Part shown: positions 42,030-51,426 of the stretch, one piece after another
How positions within the stretch are numbered: the first letter of the stretch is position 1
How the letters are laid out: each line of letters opens with the position of its first letter
Assembly (NCBI RefSeq): GCF_900143695.1
Contig: NZ_FRFE01000022.1
Location: forward strand, 1 to 64,000
Source: Desulfopila aestuarii DSM 18488
Lineage (GTDB): Bacteria; Desulfobacterota; Desulfobulbia; Desulfobulbales; Desulfocapsaceae
Reading direction: 5' to 3'
DNA length: 64,000 bases
Position numbers and translations under genes: made by a program
Notes under the pieces: model-generated
The model's input: only the letters and a program-made list of their open reading frames with translations
The model's database searches: none
What the model was told of the DNA's origin: nothing

Positions 42030-43142
42030 ATGATCATTACGACAACCAAAGACCTCGTTGAACTCGTCGCCAGGGCACGTCAGACAGACGCTGTGGCGCT
42101 TGATACAGAATTTGTCTGGGAGCGCACCTATTTTCCCCAGCTCGGTCTTATTCAAATAGCCCTCTCGGATCAAGATTGTGCGCTCATCGACCCCCTGGCA
42201 ATAGAAGATCTTTCGCCGCTAGGCGAACTGCTTGCCGACCGAAGTGTCGTCAAAATTCTTCATGACGCTCCCCAGGATCTGGCTATCCTTTATCAAGCCA
42301 CCGAAACGGCCGCCCAGAATGTCTTCGACACCCGTCTGGCTGCTGGTTTTGCCAGCCTGTCCTCGACCCTGTCACTGGGTAACCTCATTCAAGAACTGCT
42401 CGACATCAATCTGCCGAAAACAGAAACCCGAACCAACTGGCTGCAACGGCCGCTGGATGAAAAACAGGTCGAATATGCCCTCGACGATGTCCGCTATCTC
42501 CGGGCTATACGCATACTTCTGCTCAGCCGGATCATCGGACCCAAAATTAAGTCCTGGCTGCAGGAAGAACTGAATCTTTTAAATAATCCGTCGAACTATC
42601 TCGATGGCAACGGCGAACGCTATCGTAAAATCCGCGGAGCTGCTTCACTCAGCAGGCAATCGCTTGCAATCCTGCGCGATCTTGTCCAGTGGCGTGAAGA
42701 TGAGGCAATAAAACAAAACAAACCACGGGGTCACATAGTCAAGGATCCAACCCTCATCGCCTTGGCCAAGACAAAACCTGTCACCGCCGAGGACCTCACC
42801 ACAAAAGGTGAAATGTCACCTAAGGCACAGAAAAAGTACAGCGACAAAATTATCGCCGTCATTGAAAATGTACTCAACAGCGATGACAGCACCTATCCCG
42901 CACCACAACGGATGACCCGCCTGTCGGATCGGGACCAGAAGACGCTGGACAAGCTACAGGGACTAATCGAGCTGAAGTCGAAACTTCTCGGAATCGATCC
43001 TGCTCTGGTTGGTAACACCTCTGAACTGAAGGCACTTGCTAAGATCCTGTGTCATAGCAATGTCGGCGATCTCCAGCAATTGCGGCAAACTATCGGCTGG
43101 CGCAAAAATTTCCTTGAGGAGTTTTTCAGGAACTGTCGGTAA
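42030..43142 (+). CDS. rnd: Ribonuclease D
   Basis: A 3'-5' exoribonuclease that trims tRNA and other stable RNAs. The 370 residues from ATG 42030 match the family. The DEDD-type catalytic residues are in VALDTEFVWERTY, ILHDAPQDL and YALDDVRYL; an HRDC domain (RQSLAILRDLVQWREDEA, from about residue 210) follows. The upstream frame to 41940 has no ribosome site. Confidence 0.92.
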   Translation: MIITTTKDLVELVARARQTDAVALDTEFVWERTYFPQLGLIQIALSDQDCALIDPLAIEDLSPLGELLADRSVVKILHDAPQDLAILYQATETAAQNVFDTRLAAGFASLSSTLSLGNLIQELLDINLPKTETRTNWLQRPLDEKQVEYALDDVRYLRAIRILLLSRIIGPKIKSWLQEELNLLNNPSNYLDGNGERYRKIRGAASLSRQSLAILRDLVQWREDEAIKQNKPRGHIVKDPTLIALAKTKPVTAEDLTTKGEMSPKAQKKYSDKIIAVIENVLNSDDSTYPAPQRMTRLSDRDQKTLDKLQGLIELKSKLLGIDPALVGNTSELKALAKILCHSNVGDLQQLRQTIGWRKNFLEEFFRNCR

Positions 43143-43273
43143 ACCTCCACATGACTACCGTTGGTATCTGAAGCAACGCTCTCGGACCGCCCCGTATCTC
43201 GCCAGGAATAACAGGATTCCCTTTTGTCAAAACCAGGAAAATCTTGCCAGTTCTTCAAAAGAGAATTATTATC

Positions 43274-43290
43274 ATTAACTAATAGTTAAT
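43274..43290. promoter_or_regulatory. 17-bp palindrome ahead of the secreted protein gene
   Basis: ATTAACT and AGTTAAT, three bases apart, about 55 bp upstream of ATG 43346. The symmetry and place would suit an operator, but no regulator is known. Confidence 0.35.
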
Positions 43291-43345
43291 ACTGATTCTA
43301 TTCTCAGTCATTATTCAAAATATTACCCCGCCACGAGGTTTGTTT

Positions 43346-43840
43346 ATGACCATTTTCTCTATCTTTCGCCTATCGAGCATCATACTATTTCTTTTCATTC
43401 TCTTTTCTGTCGCGCCGGTTTTCAGCCAGGAACAGGACGGCCTGAAAGGATGGGAAGCGGATTCTGAATATAACAATTTCTACAACGCCAAAGAGCTGGA
43501 CAGAATCAAGGGGGTAATTACCAAATTCGTTGAGGTGACACCTCTTCCCGGCATGGCAAAAGGAACGGCACTTTACCTTGACGAAGGCGGCGGCGAGAAG
43601 ATTCTCGTGCATATCTGTCCCTCTGCCTACGCTGAACCTGACAAGACCGGTCTGCGCAAAGGAGTCGAAACCAAAATTCGCGGCAGTTGGGCGTATATTG
43701 ACGAACAGGATGTCTTTCTCGCGTCAAAAATTAAACAGGGGGAGCATTTTGAATTCAAGGTCCGCCTGACCAGCGACGGTACCCCTTTCTGGACAATGAG
43801 TCCAGAGCAGCTGGCAAAAGAACTTGCCTCTACAGATTGA
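43346..43840 (+). CDS. Small secreted protein, unknown
   Basis: A 164-residue protein with a clear signal peptide (IILFLFILFSVAPVFSQ). The mature part reads like an OB-fold: ELDRIKGVITKFVEVTPLPG, then ILVHICPSAYAEPD, KIRGSWAYIDEQDVFLASKI. I do not recognise the family; the pattern 'IxGxW...DQDVxLAxxI' resembles small DUF-type periplasmic proteins of anaerobes. GAGG precedes ATG 43346. It lies 15 bp before the CCG-domain Fe-S gene and may belong to the same unit. Confidence 0.6.
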   Translation: MTIFSIFRLSSIILFLFILFSVAPVFSQEQDGLKGWEADSEYNNFYNAKELDRIKGVITKFVEVTPLPGMAKGTALYLDEGGGEKILVHICPSAYAEPDKTGLRKGVETKIRGSWAYIDEQDVFLASKIKQGEHFEFKVRLTSDGTPFWTMSPEQLAKELASTD

Positions 43841-43855
43841 GAGATTGCACCCGTC

Positions 43856-45007
43856 TTGACCTGCACGCCCTCCCCTATACAAGCGACCTCCCCTGGGAGG
43901 CCGCTTTCCGTTGCCGCTGTTCCAAGCCCAGTTGCAGATCTACAGGAGAATTGCCGGAAATGTCGAAAATGCGTCGCAGCATGCCGCGTTCTTGACCAAA
44001 ACGGAACTCCAGGCGATATTGCCAGGAGCTACGACTCCAGTCCCGTTACCGTTCGTCGGCTCGCCTACTCCTGCAGCCTCTGTAATCTCTGCCAGCAAAT
44101 CTGCCCGTACGACCTGGCCCCCTCCGAGATGTTTCTCAACCTTCGCCAGGAAGCGGTCTCTTTAGGAGAAAATCATCTGCGGCCGCACCGGCGACTACTC
44201 AATTATGAATGGTTTGGCAGCAACGCAATTTTTCGCCACCTTCATCTGCCAGTCGACTGCGAGACTATCTTCTATCCCGGTTGTGCTCTGACAGGAGCCC
44301 GTCCAGAAGAAACATTGAAACTCTATCGTCTTCTCCAGACTGTCGAACCGACCATTGGGATAATGCTCGACTGTTGCAACAAACCCTCACATGATCTTGG
44401 CCGTCAGCAGTTTTTCCAGAAACGATTTTCAGCACGGATGCAGACCCTCGCCAAAAGGAATATCCGTCGGATAGTTACCGGTTGCCCAAGTTGTCTGCAG
44501 GCATTTTCCATCCTCCCCCACAAATTCACAATAACCACAGCATACTCAATGCTGGCCGGCAATGTCACACTCAACCCAGCACGGTTTTCCGGCCTGACCT
44601 GTAGCGTCCACGACCCTTGTTCCATCCGATTTGCCGGCACAATCCACGCAGATGTCCGCTCCATCTGCAAAGCCCTCGGACTTAAACTTACAGAAATGGT
44701 GCATAACAGGGAAAATACTTTTTGCTGCGGCGAGGGAGGCGGGGTCGGCTTTATCGACCGAAAACTGAGTACCGAATGGAACCGAAAACGCGTAATCGAG
44801 GCCGAAGACCAACTCCTTGTTACCTACTGTGCCGGCTGCACATCCCAGCTACGCAATCATGGCAATGTCCACCATCTTGTCGACCTGCTGTTTGCCGATG
44901 AGTCGAACGATAAACCTATTGCCCGCACCGTGACGTCATTACAAAGTTGGAGAAACCGGCTTATGGTTAAAATTCGGCTGATGGCTGCGCGAAAAAAACT
45001 ACAGTAG
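43856..45007 (+). CDS. CCG-domain Fe-S oxidoreductase (HdrD/GlpC/LutA-like)
   Basis: A 383-residue cytoplasmic reductase subunit. Two 4Fe-4S sites of ferredoxin type, CRKCRKCVAAC and CSLCNLCQQICPYDL, are at about residues 33-83. Two CCG cores follow: CCNKPSHD plus CPSCL, and CCGEGGGVGF plus CAGCTSQL, which bind the non-cubane cluster in heterodisulfide reductase. The protein has no membrane segment. The likely start is a TTG at 43856; there is no better in-frame start nearby. It probably passes electrons between a thiol or quinone pool and Fe-S carriers; the partner is not in the window. Confidence 0.78.
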   Translation: MTCTPSPIQATSPGRPLSVAAVPSPVADLQENCRKCRKCVAACRVLDQNGTPGDIARSYDSSPVTVRRLAYSCSLCNLCQQICPYDLAPSEMFLNLRQEAVSLGENHLRPHRRLLNYEWFGSNAIFRHLHLPVDCETIFYPGCALTGARPEETLKLYRLLQTVEPTIGIMLDCCNKPSHDLGRQQFFQKRFSARMQTLAKRNIRRIVTGCPSCLQAFSILPHKFTITTAYSMLAGNVTLNPARFSGLTCSVHDPCSIRFAGTIHADVRSICKALGLKLTEMVHNRENTFCCGEGGGVGFIDRKLSTEWNRKRVIEAEDQLLVTYCAGCTSQLRNHGNVHHLVDLLFADESNDKPIARTVTSLQSWRNRLMVKIRLMAARKKLQ

Positions 45008-45133
45008 AAGCGTGCTACCAGAAAAGAGAACGCCCAAACCTCCTGCCTTTTCAACCACAACATTCGGATCGGGCGCCCCGAGGTGAGTTTGTCACCTTTT
45101 AGAGATCTTTTTTCGTGCAGTTGAGAATAAGGC

Positions 45134-45304
45134 TTACCACCTCTCAGTGCCAACTAGAATATTGACATCCATGCAGGTTTTCTTTTCCTCTTCGCTCAGA
45201 TCAGAAATATCCTTAGCTTTATCGTGTTTTCTATCCACGGTGCACACATATTCATGACCTTCTTTATCATTTACCCATACCATCGAACCGAAGTCACCTT
45301 TCAT
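45134..45304 (-). CDS. Small acidic/basic 56-aa protein, unknown
   Basis: ATG 45304 has GAGGTGA a few bases upstream, a good ribosome site. The 56 residues read MKGDFGSMVWVND at the start and MDVNILVGTERW at the end, with CTVDRKHDKAKD and two cysteines between. Codon use looks coding, unlike its surroundings. It is convergent with the CCG-domain gene (about 130 bp). I do not recognise the family and suggest a soluble conserved small protein. Confidence 0.6.
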   Translation of the reverse strand: MKGDFGSMVWVNDKEGHEYVCTVDRKHDKAKDISDLSEEEKKTCMDVNILVGTERW

Positions 45305-45500
45305 AGTTTCACCTCGTTTAAAAGAGTTCGTTTTCTGACGGGGTGTCCTCCCGTCACGGGGTAAAAGTTAAGAACTCCTAAACGACTTTCAATGTCAAAT
45401 TTTCGACTCATCAGTGATACTGAAAGCTCACATTATCACATTGTCCTACCGTTATTTCTCTCACAACAGGCCAATCATCATACATCAAAGTTTTTTCTGA

Positions 45501-47693
45501 TCAGCTCGTCAACAAACGGTAAATTTCCGGCATGCGCCGTGGTAATTTCTCCACACTGTCGACAAAGATATAATGTTCCCGTCCGAACATGTGGGGCAGG
45601 TAGATATGCGGTTCTCGATCAACGGTGATACAAAAGGGGATCACACCTTTGCCACGCGCCTCGATCAAGGCCTGCCGTGTATCCTCAATGGCATACTCCC
45701 CTTTGTAGTCGTCATAGTCCTCCGGTTTGCCATCTGAAATGACGATCAACAGACGAATGCGCGCATCCGTCTGGGCCAGCAGTCCGGTCAGATGCCTGAC
45801 AGGAGTTGCCATACGGGTATACTCCTTCGGGATAATAGCACAAATTCGCTGCTGCACCAGTTCGCTATACGGTTCGTCGAGGCTTTTAATCCGATACAAT
45901 TCGCAGCGAGACCTGCGCATTCCGGAAAAACCGTATATACCGAACCTGTCCCCCACCACTTCCAACACATCCCCCAAGAGCACCAGCGACTCCTTGATGG
46001 CTTTACCCACCCACCCTTCGGTGGAATTGGACATATCGACAAGAAACATCACCGCAATATCTCTGTTATTGCGGAGTAGACGGACAAAAAGCCTGTCCGA
46101 CGGTGCAATGCCTGCCGCACGGTCAGCCACAGCGTCCACCAAGGCATCGAGATCTATATCGTCACCATACCGACGTCGTCGTACAAAACGGTGTTGTGTC
46201 CTGAGTGATTCGAACTGACGGCGCAGCCTCACCAACATGCCGCGATAGGAATAAAGCGTCGACTCAACAAAGCGTGACCGGACCGGATGAAGCTCCTTTT
46301 CGATCAGGGTACACCAGTTCTTCCGATATCCGCGGCGACGATAATCCCACTCGTCGTAATACATGCCCGCATTTTCCTGCCGAACGACCTCCTCAACTTC
46401 GCCACCACCCACTCCGGAAGCGATTGCCCTACCGGCAATACCGGCAGCAGCCTGAACATATCCTTCTGGGATATGTCCAAGATCATGTTCAATGCGGGCA
46501 AGGAGTTCGGAAAGCTCCGGCGGCAAATCAACCGTTACATTATTAATCCGAAGCTCCAGCCCGGGTTTACCCTCCTCTCCATCTGCAAGATGGACAACCA
46601 AGCGGCTGCTGCCACCTTCTTCCAATGAGCCGAAGTTCTCCTGCTCCGCAGCATTGTTTGCCAATTTTGCCGACTGAATAATCACCTGTGCCAGTTGCTT
46701 GACTGCCGCTTTCCGCTCCTCGCTTCGGCGTTGCTTGAGCCAGGCCTGCACACCGGTAAAATCGAGTTTTCCAGTTAAAAATTGCCAATCTCCCCATTCA
46801 CGCTCATGGCAAACCCGCAATCTCTCGTACATCAACTCCAGTTCTCTTCCAGTTGTTATCGGTGAGGAACGAATATCTGGACTGTGAACCAGTTCAAACA
46901 ATAAACGGGCGAAACTCGATTGGTCACCAACCGCCTTATCTCCAGACTTTTCAGCAACAAGACGCTGCAGAAGCGGCCGCATCTGACGCATAAGGCCCGG
47001 CAATTCATATGCGAGCATCTTCCAGACGTGAGAAAATTCGAGAAAATGATAGACAGCTCCGGCAAGCTCCTGATTGTCTGAAGATTGTAAAAACCGAAAA
47101 ATATCAGCTGGCTCCTGGCCGTCAAGGATTCGATTGAAGGTGCCGACAGTAAGATAACCCCACTGGCAGCAGGCAAGAAAGACATAGAAACGCTCATTAT
47201 CGACCCGATTATCAAAGAAACGTATTTCTTCAGGTAGATAAACCGTAGCGGTATCGGTCCAGGCAACGGGACTACCGGCAAGATCCAGCGGCTGCCCTGA
47301 CAGACCTCGCAGAAAAGGAAGCAATCGGCCACGGACATCTTCAAGCCGGGCAACAGTTGTCTGACCGGCTGCGAGAGTATCAGCAAGACTCTCCGACATA
47401 AATTCCCGAGCCCCGCGCAGACCATCTTTTTCGTAGTAGCCGAGCAGTCGACGCACCCACTCGGCCAGATCAACACTATCAGGGTTACGTAAAAAGTAGG
47501 CGCCCTGCTCGAGATAGGAAAAACAAAGGCTGTGGCTGATCGGCCACACCACATGGACATAGGACATCAGCGCCTGCTGGCGGGACGAAGAAAGCGAGGC
47601 GACATGGGTAAGGACTTCCTCTACCTCCCACTCGTTGGGATGAACAGGATGTACCTCCTGATAGAATCGTTTTTTAAGTTCAGCTATATCCAT
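45501..47693 (-). CDS. VWA-domain protein, CbbO/NorD type
   Basis: A 730-residue cytoplasmic protein with a C-terminal von Willebrand A domain: MIDAS residues in VDMSNSTEGWVG and DGKPEDYDDYKGEYAIED, with FGREHYIFVD following near the end. This architecture is the partner of MoxR-type ATPases (CbbO, NorD), which remodel or activate a client enzyme. The ATPase gene lies 79 bp upstream. No RuBisCO or nitric-oxide reductase genes are in the window, so the client cannot be named. Confidence 0.82.
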   Translation of the reverse strand: MDIAELKKRFYQEVHPVHPNEWEVEEVLTHVASLSSSRQQALMSYVHVVWPISHSLCFSYLEQGAYFLRNPDSVDLAEWVRRLLGYYEKDGLRGAREFMSESLADTLAAGQTTVARLEDVRGRLLPFLRGLSGQPLDLAGSPVAWTDTATVYLPEEIRFFDNRVDNERFYVFLACCQWGYLTVGTFNRILDGQEPADIFRFLQSSDNQELAGAVYHFLEFSHVWKMLAYELPGLMRQMRPLLQRLVAEKSGDKAVGDQSSFARLLFELVHSPDIRSSPITTGRELELMYERLRVCHEREWGDWQFLTGKLDFTGVQAWLKQRRSEERKAAVKQLAQVIIQSAKLANNAAEQENFGSLEEGGSSRLVVHLADGEEGKPGLELRINNVTVDLPPELSELLARIEHDLGHIPEGYVQAAAGIAGRAIASGVGGGEVEEVVRQENAGMYYDEWDYRRRGYRKNWCTLIEKELHPVRSRFVESTLYSYRGMLVRLRRQFESLRTQHRFVRRRRYGDDIDLDALVDAVADRAAGIAPSDRLFVRLLRNNRDIAVMFLVDMSNSTEGWVGKAIKESLVLLGDVLEVVGDRFGIYGFSGMRRSRCELYRIKSLDEPYSELVQQRICAIIPKEYTRMATPVRHLTGLLAQTDARIRLLIVISDGKPEDYDDYKGEYAIEDTRQALIEARGKGVIPFCITVDREPHIYLPHMFGREHYIFVDSVEKLPRRMPEIYRLLTS

Positions 47694-47772
47694 CGAGAAG
47701 TTTGGTAGTTGTCACCTCTGCAGCCCAAATAGAACAGTATTCTTCCCGGACCAATTCAGTAACCGATAACGA

Positions 47773-48585
47773 TCAAAAAATGGAAGCGATCATCTCATCC
47801 ATGGCTCCCAACATATCCGGATCATCAGTGAGACTGTGGGTAATTCCTGCGCGACAGGCTTCCACAAGATCAACTCCGTCCCGATGCAAATGGGCTGCCT
47901 GGATCAAAAGTCTCGTTGAGGCGCCCTCGGGAAGCCCAGACTCTTTTAATCCCCGGGTCATCTGAGCCAGCTTCACCAGTTGCCCTGCGAGTGTGGTATC
48001 GACACTTCCTTCTTTAGCAACAATCTGCTGTTCCAGCTCGGTGGAAGGATACGCAAAAGTCAACGAGACAAAACGCTGGCGGGTTGAGGGTTTGAGATCC
48101 TTCAGTACGCTTTGGTAACCGGGGTTATAGGAGACCGCCAACATAAAGGAAGGATCTGCCAGAAACAGCTTGCCAAGCTTTTCAACCGGAAGCTCACGGC
48201 GATCATCAGCAAGGGGATGAATGACGACGGTGGTATCTTTTCTCGCCTCGACTATCTCGTCGAGATAGCAGATACCGCCGCTCTTGACGGCCATAGTGAG
48301 CGGCCCATCCACCCAAACAGTTTCGTTCCCTTTAATGAGATACCTGCCCACCAGATCAGAGGTTGAAAGATCATCATGGCAGGAAACAGTTATCAACGGC
48401 CTCTTTACCCGCCAGGCAAGATACTGCATGAAACGGGTTTTACCGCAGCCGGTTGGTCCCTTCAGCAAAAGAGGCAGACGATTGCGATAGGCAGCAAGGG
48501 CAAGTTGTACCTCATTGCCCTGTTCTATATAAAATGGTTCATCCAGAATTCGATGTTTATCGAGCGGCTGTTGATCTATACCCAC
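47773..48585 (-). CDS. MoxR-type AAA ATPase, CbbQ/NorQ type
   Basis: A 270-residue AAA+ chaperone. Walker A is GPTGCGKTRF (about 40-49), Walker B is ICYLDEIVEAR, and sensor-1 asparagine is in AVSYNPG. The start MGIDQQPLDKHRILDEPFYI is family-like. With the VWA-domain protein that follows it forms the hexameric ATPase and client-adaptor pair known from Rubisco and NO-reductase activation. Confidence 0.88.
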   Translation of the reverse strand: MGIDQQPLDKHRILDEPFYIEQGNEVQLALAAYRNRLPLLLKGPTGCGKTRFMQYLAWRVKRPLITVSCHDDLSTSDLVGRYLIKGNETVWVDGPLTMAVKSGGICYLDEIVEARKDTTVVIHPLADDRRELPVEKLGKLFLADPSFMLAVSYNPGYQSVLKDLKPSTRQRFVSLTFAYPSTELEQQIVAKEGSVDTTLAGQLVKLAQMTRGLKESGLPEGASTRLLIQAAHLHRDGVDLVEACRAGITHSLTDDPDMLGAMDEMIASIF

Positions 48586-49103
48586 AATTCCTCCTGCCGT
48601 TTTTTGAATATTCTTTTCTGATTACCCAGAAAGCTCAGCTACATAAAGTGAGTGGTAAGGAGAGAGGAGTGAGGAGCGTCTGCATGAAATGATAGGGCTC
48701 GTTCCAACAATATGAAAGTAGGAGAAATTCTCTTGATTGACCGTTTCCCAATATATCACACCTTACACTTCTCACCTCTCACCTAACCTTATCAGGCTGA
48801 GGATGCGGGGGAATTAAATATTCTTTTGTAAAAACAATAGGAATAAATCGGTACAACACAAGCCACTTCGCTTTCATACCTATAGAACTCGGATAAGAAG
48901 TGCTGTTGACCGGTTATGTGAAATACGATATTCTCACTTCTCGCACGGGAAAACGGTTCTGGCGAATCAAATCTGCCGATTCCTCTGCTGTAAACACTCT
49001 GCGTCGTCTGTGAGAAAAGAGTAATTTGAACTTCCCACACCCGGCTGACTATTTTTTCCACGTTCAGGACGGTCTCTGTCCCGCGCAATCAAACTTCTAT
49101 CCT
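48586..49103. other. Intergenic region with dispersed repeats
   Basis: About 520 bases. 48645-48680 is purine-rich with GAGTGAGGAG-type units; 48757-48795 has pyrimidine-rich CTCACCTCTCACCTAACC-type units, related to the repeats near 600 and 3020. A 98-codon minus-strand frame here lacks support. No RNA gene is evident. Confidence 0.45.
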
Positions 49104-49388
49104 ATGAACACGTTTGAGAAGATCTACTCCATATTTGCTATTGTATTTGCCATTGCCCTCACCGTTCTGCTGATTACTCGCCCTGAAATGCGCCAACTCG
49201 GAATACTGCTGCCAACCAGCGCTGTCGGCCTGTTGGTCAATGTCATTTTGATGTTTATCATATTTCGCGATATTTTTTCCCGGCAGTTCCCCTCCAGACG
49301 AGGCCGAGCCTTCTGGACTGGCCTGCTGCTCGTCTGCTGGCCTGCAATTGTGGTCTACCTGCCTCTCTACGGATTTCGTCGCCGGTAG
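49104..49388 (+). CDS. Small membrane protein, unknown
   Basis: A 94-residue protein with three hydrophobic helices (SIFAIVFAIALTVLLI; LLPTSAVGLLVNVILMFIIF; WTGLLLVCWPAIVVYL) and a basic C-terminus (GFRRR). The start at ATG 49104 omits a non-hydrophobic upstream stretch. I do not recognise the family; it probably sits in the inner membrane with a cytoplasmic tail. Confidence 0.6.
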   Translation: MNTFEKIYSIFAIVFAIALTVLLITRPEMRQLGILLPTSAVGLLVNVILMFIIFRDIFSRQFPSRRGRAFWTGLLLVCWPAIVVYLPLYGFRRR

Positions 49389-49752
49389 ACCAGGCCCATG
49401 CACCTCAAGGCCCGCTGGCCTGGCATTCGCAACCACTTTTTTTCTCCGCTTTCGTTCCCGACTTGACATATGTTGTCATACACAGTATTTTTGTTTCTTT
49501 TCAGCTTACCAGGAACAGCTCCCGGAAAGGCGTTATTGTGCCTTTTTGACGGGTTCTGCTTTTGTCAGCTGCAAGCAAAATGACGACGACAATTCATGAA
49601 TATGGAAAGCTTTTTTTGAGATACTCCATGATGCCCAGCGTTTCTGAGGCGTTACGTATTCATCGTCTTTTTAAGTAAAAGAAAATTGATCATGCCGAAA
49701 ATTCCACCCATAGAATTATCGGCATGTACGGATACCCGCGACGACATTAATC
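49389..49752. other. Intergenic leader before ffh
   Basis: About 360 bases. Near its start CCAGGCC and GGCCTGG (about 49390-49422) form a 7-bp stem, a possible weak terminator. A larger imperfect hairpin (49691-49726, CATGCCGA with TCGGCATG, and inner AATTC/GAATT) lies 27 bp before ffh. No 4.5S RNA (SRP RNA) motif was found. Confidence 0.4.
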
Positions 49753-51105
49753 ATGTTTGAAAATCTGACAGACCGGCTTGAGGGCGTATTTAAAAAGCTC
49801 CGAGGCCACGGTATACTGACCGAAGAAAACATCGAAGAGGCAATGCGCGAAGTACGCATGGCCCTGCTCGATGCGGATGTCAATTTCAAGGTCGCCAAGG
49901 ATTTTGTTGCCTCAATCGCCGAAAAAGCTGTCGGCAGGGAAGTCTCCAAAAGTCTTTCGCCAGGACAGCAGGTTATTAAAATTGTTCATCAGGAGCTTGT
50001 TGACCTCCTGGGCGGTGACACCCAACAGATTCGTCTCGACGGCCGGCAACCGGTAACCATCATGATGGCCGGCCTGCAGGGTTCGGGCAAGACCACGACC
50101 TCGGGCAAACTTGCCCGGATGTTGAAGGAAAAAGGACGCAAACCGTACCTTGTTCCTGCCGACGTGTATCGTCCAGCCGCCATTGAACAGCTACAGGTCT
50201 TAGGCGAGAGAATCGGCGTTCCGGTTCACCCGTCATCCACCGACATGAATCCTGTGGATATTTGTCGGATGGCCATGGATGCTGCCGCCGTACAGGGCTG
50301 TGACACCTTGATCATTGACACCGCCGGACGACTGCATGTCGATGAACACTTGATGGATGAACTCAAAGAGATCAGAAAGGCGATTCACCTTTCCGAAATT
50401 CTCTTTGTGGCTGACTCCATGACCGGCCAGGATGCAGTAACCGTCGCCGACACCTTCAACCAGGCATTAGAAATTTCCGGTGTCATTCTGACCAAGATGG
50501 AAGGTGATGCCCGTGGTGGCGCCGCCCTCTCAATCAAGAAGGTAACCGGCAAACCGATCAAATTCGTCGGTATCGGTGAAGGGCTTGACGCTCTTGAAAT
50601 ATTCCACCCGGATCGCGTAGCCTCGCGAATACTGGGCATGGGGGACGTCCTCACCCTTATTGAGAAGGCCGAGGCTGTTGTCGATAAGAAACAGGCTGAC
50701 GAACTTGCAAAGAAACTGCAGAAGAACCAGTTCACCCTTGAAGATTTTCTTGATCAAATCCAGCAGATCAAGAAAATGGGATCACTGGAGCAGATCCTCA
50801 GCATGGTGCCCGGCATCAATAAGCTGAAACAATTAAAAGATGCGCCCAAACCGGACGAGCGTGAGCTTGCCAAAACTGAGGCGATTATCCGCTCAATGAC
50901 ACTCAAAGAGCGGCGGAACCATAAAATTATCAACCCCAGCCGGCGGCAGCGGATCGCCAACGGTTCCGGCACCGACGTTGCAGATGTCAACCGGGTGCTG
51001 AAAAGCTATTCATCGATGTTGAAGATGATGGAAAAGATGCGTGGAAAGCCTGGAGCATTTTCCGGCCAGAAGCGCAGGAAGTTACCAAAAGGTCTTAGAA
51101 GATAA
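49753..51105 (+). CDS. ffh: Signal recognition particle protein (SRP54)
   Basis: The 450-residue GTPase that targets nascent membrane proteins. The N and G domains have MFENLTDRLEGVFKKLRG, GLQGSGKTTTSGKLA (G1, near 108), DTAGRLHVDE (G3) and ILTKMEGDARGG (G4). The methionine-rich M domain follows from about residue 325 (MLKMMEKMRGK). It starts a run of translation genes ending at rplS. Confidence 0.96.
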   Translation: MFENLTDRLEGVFKKLRGHGILTEENIEEAMREVRMALLDADVNFKVAKDFVASIAEKAVGREVSKSLSPGQQVIKIVHQELVDLLGGDTQQIRLDGRQPVTIMMAGLQGSGKTTTSGKLARMLKEKGRKPYLVPADVYRPAAIEQLQVLGERIGVPVHPSSTDMNPVDICRMAMDAAAVQGCDTLIIDTAGRLHVDEHLMDELKEIRKAIHLSEILFVADSMTGQDAVTVADTFNQALEISGVILTKMEGDARGGAALSIKKVTGKPIKFVGIGEGLDALEIFHPDRVASRILGMGDVLTLIEKAEAVVDKKQADELAKKLQKNQFTLEDFLDQIQQIKKMGSLEQILSMVPGINKLKQLKDAPKPDERELAKTEAIIRSMTLKERRNHKIINPSRRQRIANGSGTDVADVNRVLKSYSSMLKMMEKMRGKPGAFSGQKRRKLPKGLRR

Positions 51106-51177
51106 CATACCCGGGCCACTGCCCGGACTTTGGCGGGTGAAAGACCCCTATAAACCTATTCGGAGGATTAACCTGGA

Positions 51178-51423
51178 ATGGCAGTTCGTATTCGTTTAAC
51201 CAGACTTGGCAGAAAGAAGAAACCTTTCTATCGTATAGTAGTCGCTGACAGTGAGTGTCCGCGTGACGGCAAATTTCTCGATATCGTCGGCACATACGAT
51301 CCTGTCCAGAATCCTGCGGCTATCACCATTAATAATGATAAATTGCAGAACTGGCTCGGTAAAGGTGCGTTGCCCACAACAACTGTTGCGAGCTTGATCA
51401 AAAAAGCAGTAGTTGCTGAATAA
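51178..51423 (+). CDS. rpsP: 30S ribosomal protein S16
   Basis: The 81-residue protein begins MAVRIRLTRLGRKKKPFYRI, which is characteristic, and continues VGTYDPVQNP. CGGAGGA precedes ATG 51178. It is followed 3 bp later by khpA, the usual order. Confidence 0.97.
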   Translation: MAVRIRLTRLGRKKKPFYRIVVADSECPRDGKFLDIVGTYDPVQNPAAITINNDKLQNWLGKGALPTTTVASLIKKAVVAE

Positions 51424-51426
51424 GGC

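Noticed and set aside
48792-49088. 98-codon minus-strand frame in the repeat region
   Set aside because: No ribosome site, no recognisable motif and unusual composition; probably open by chance.
49389-49752. 4.5S (SRP) RNA gene near ffh
   Set aside because: The conserved GGAAGGAAGCAG-type core was not found in this or neighbouring intergenic regions.
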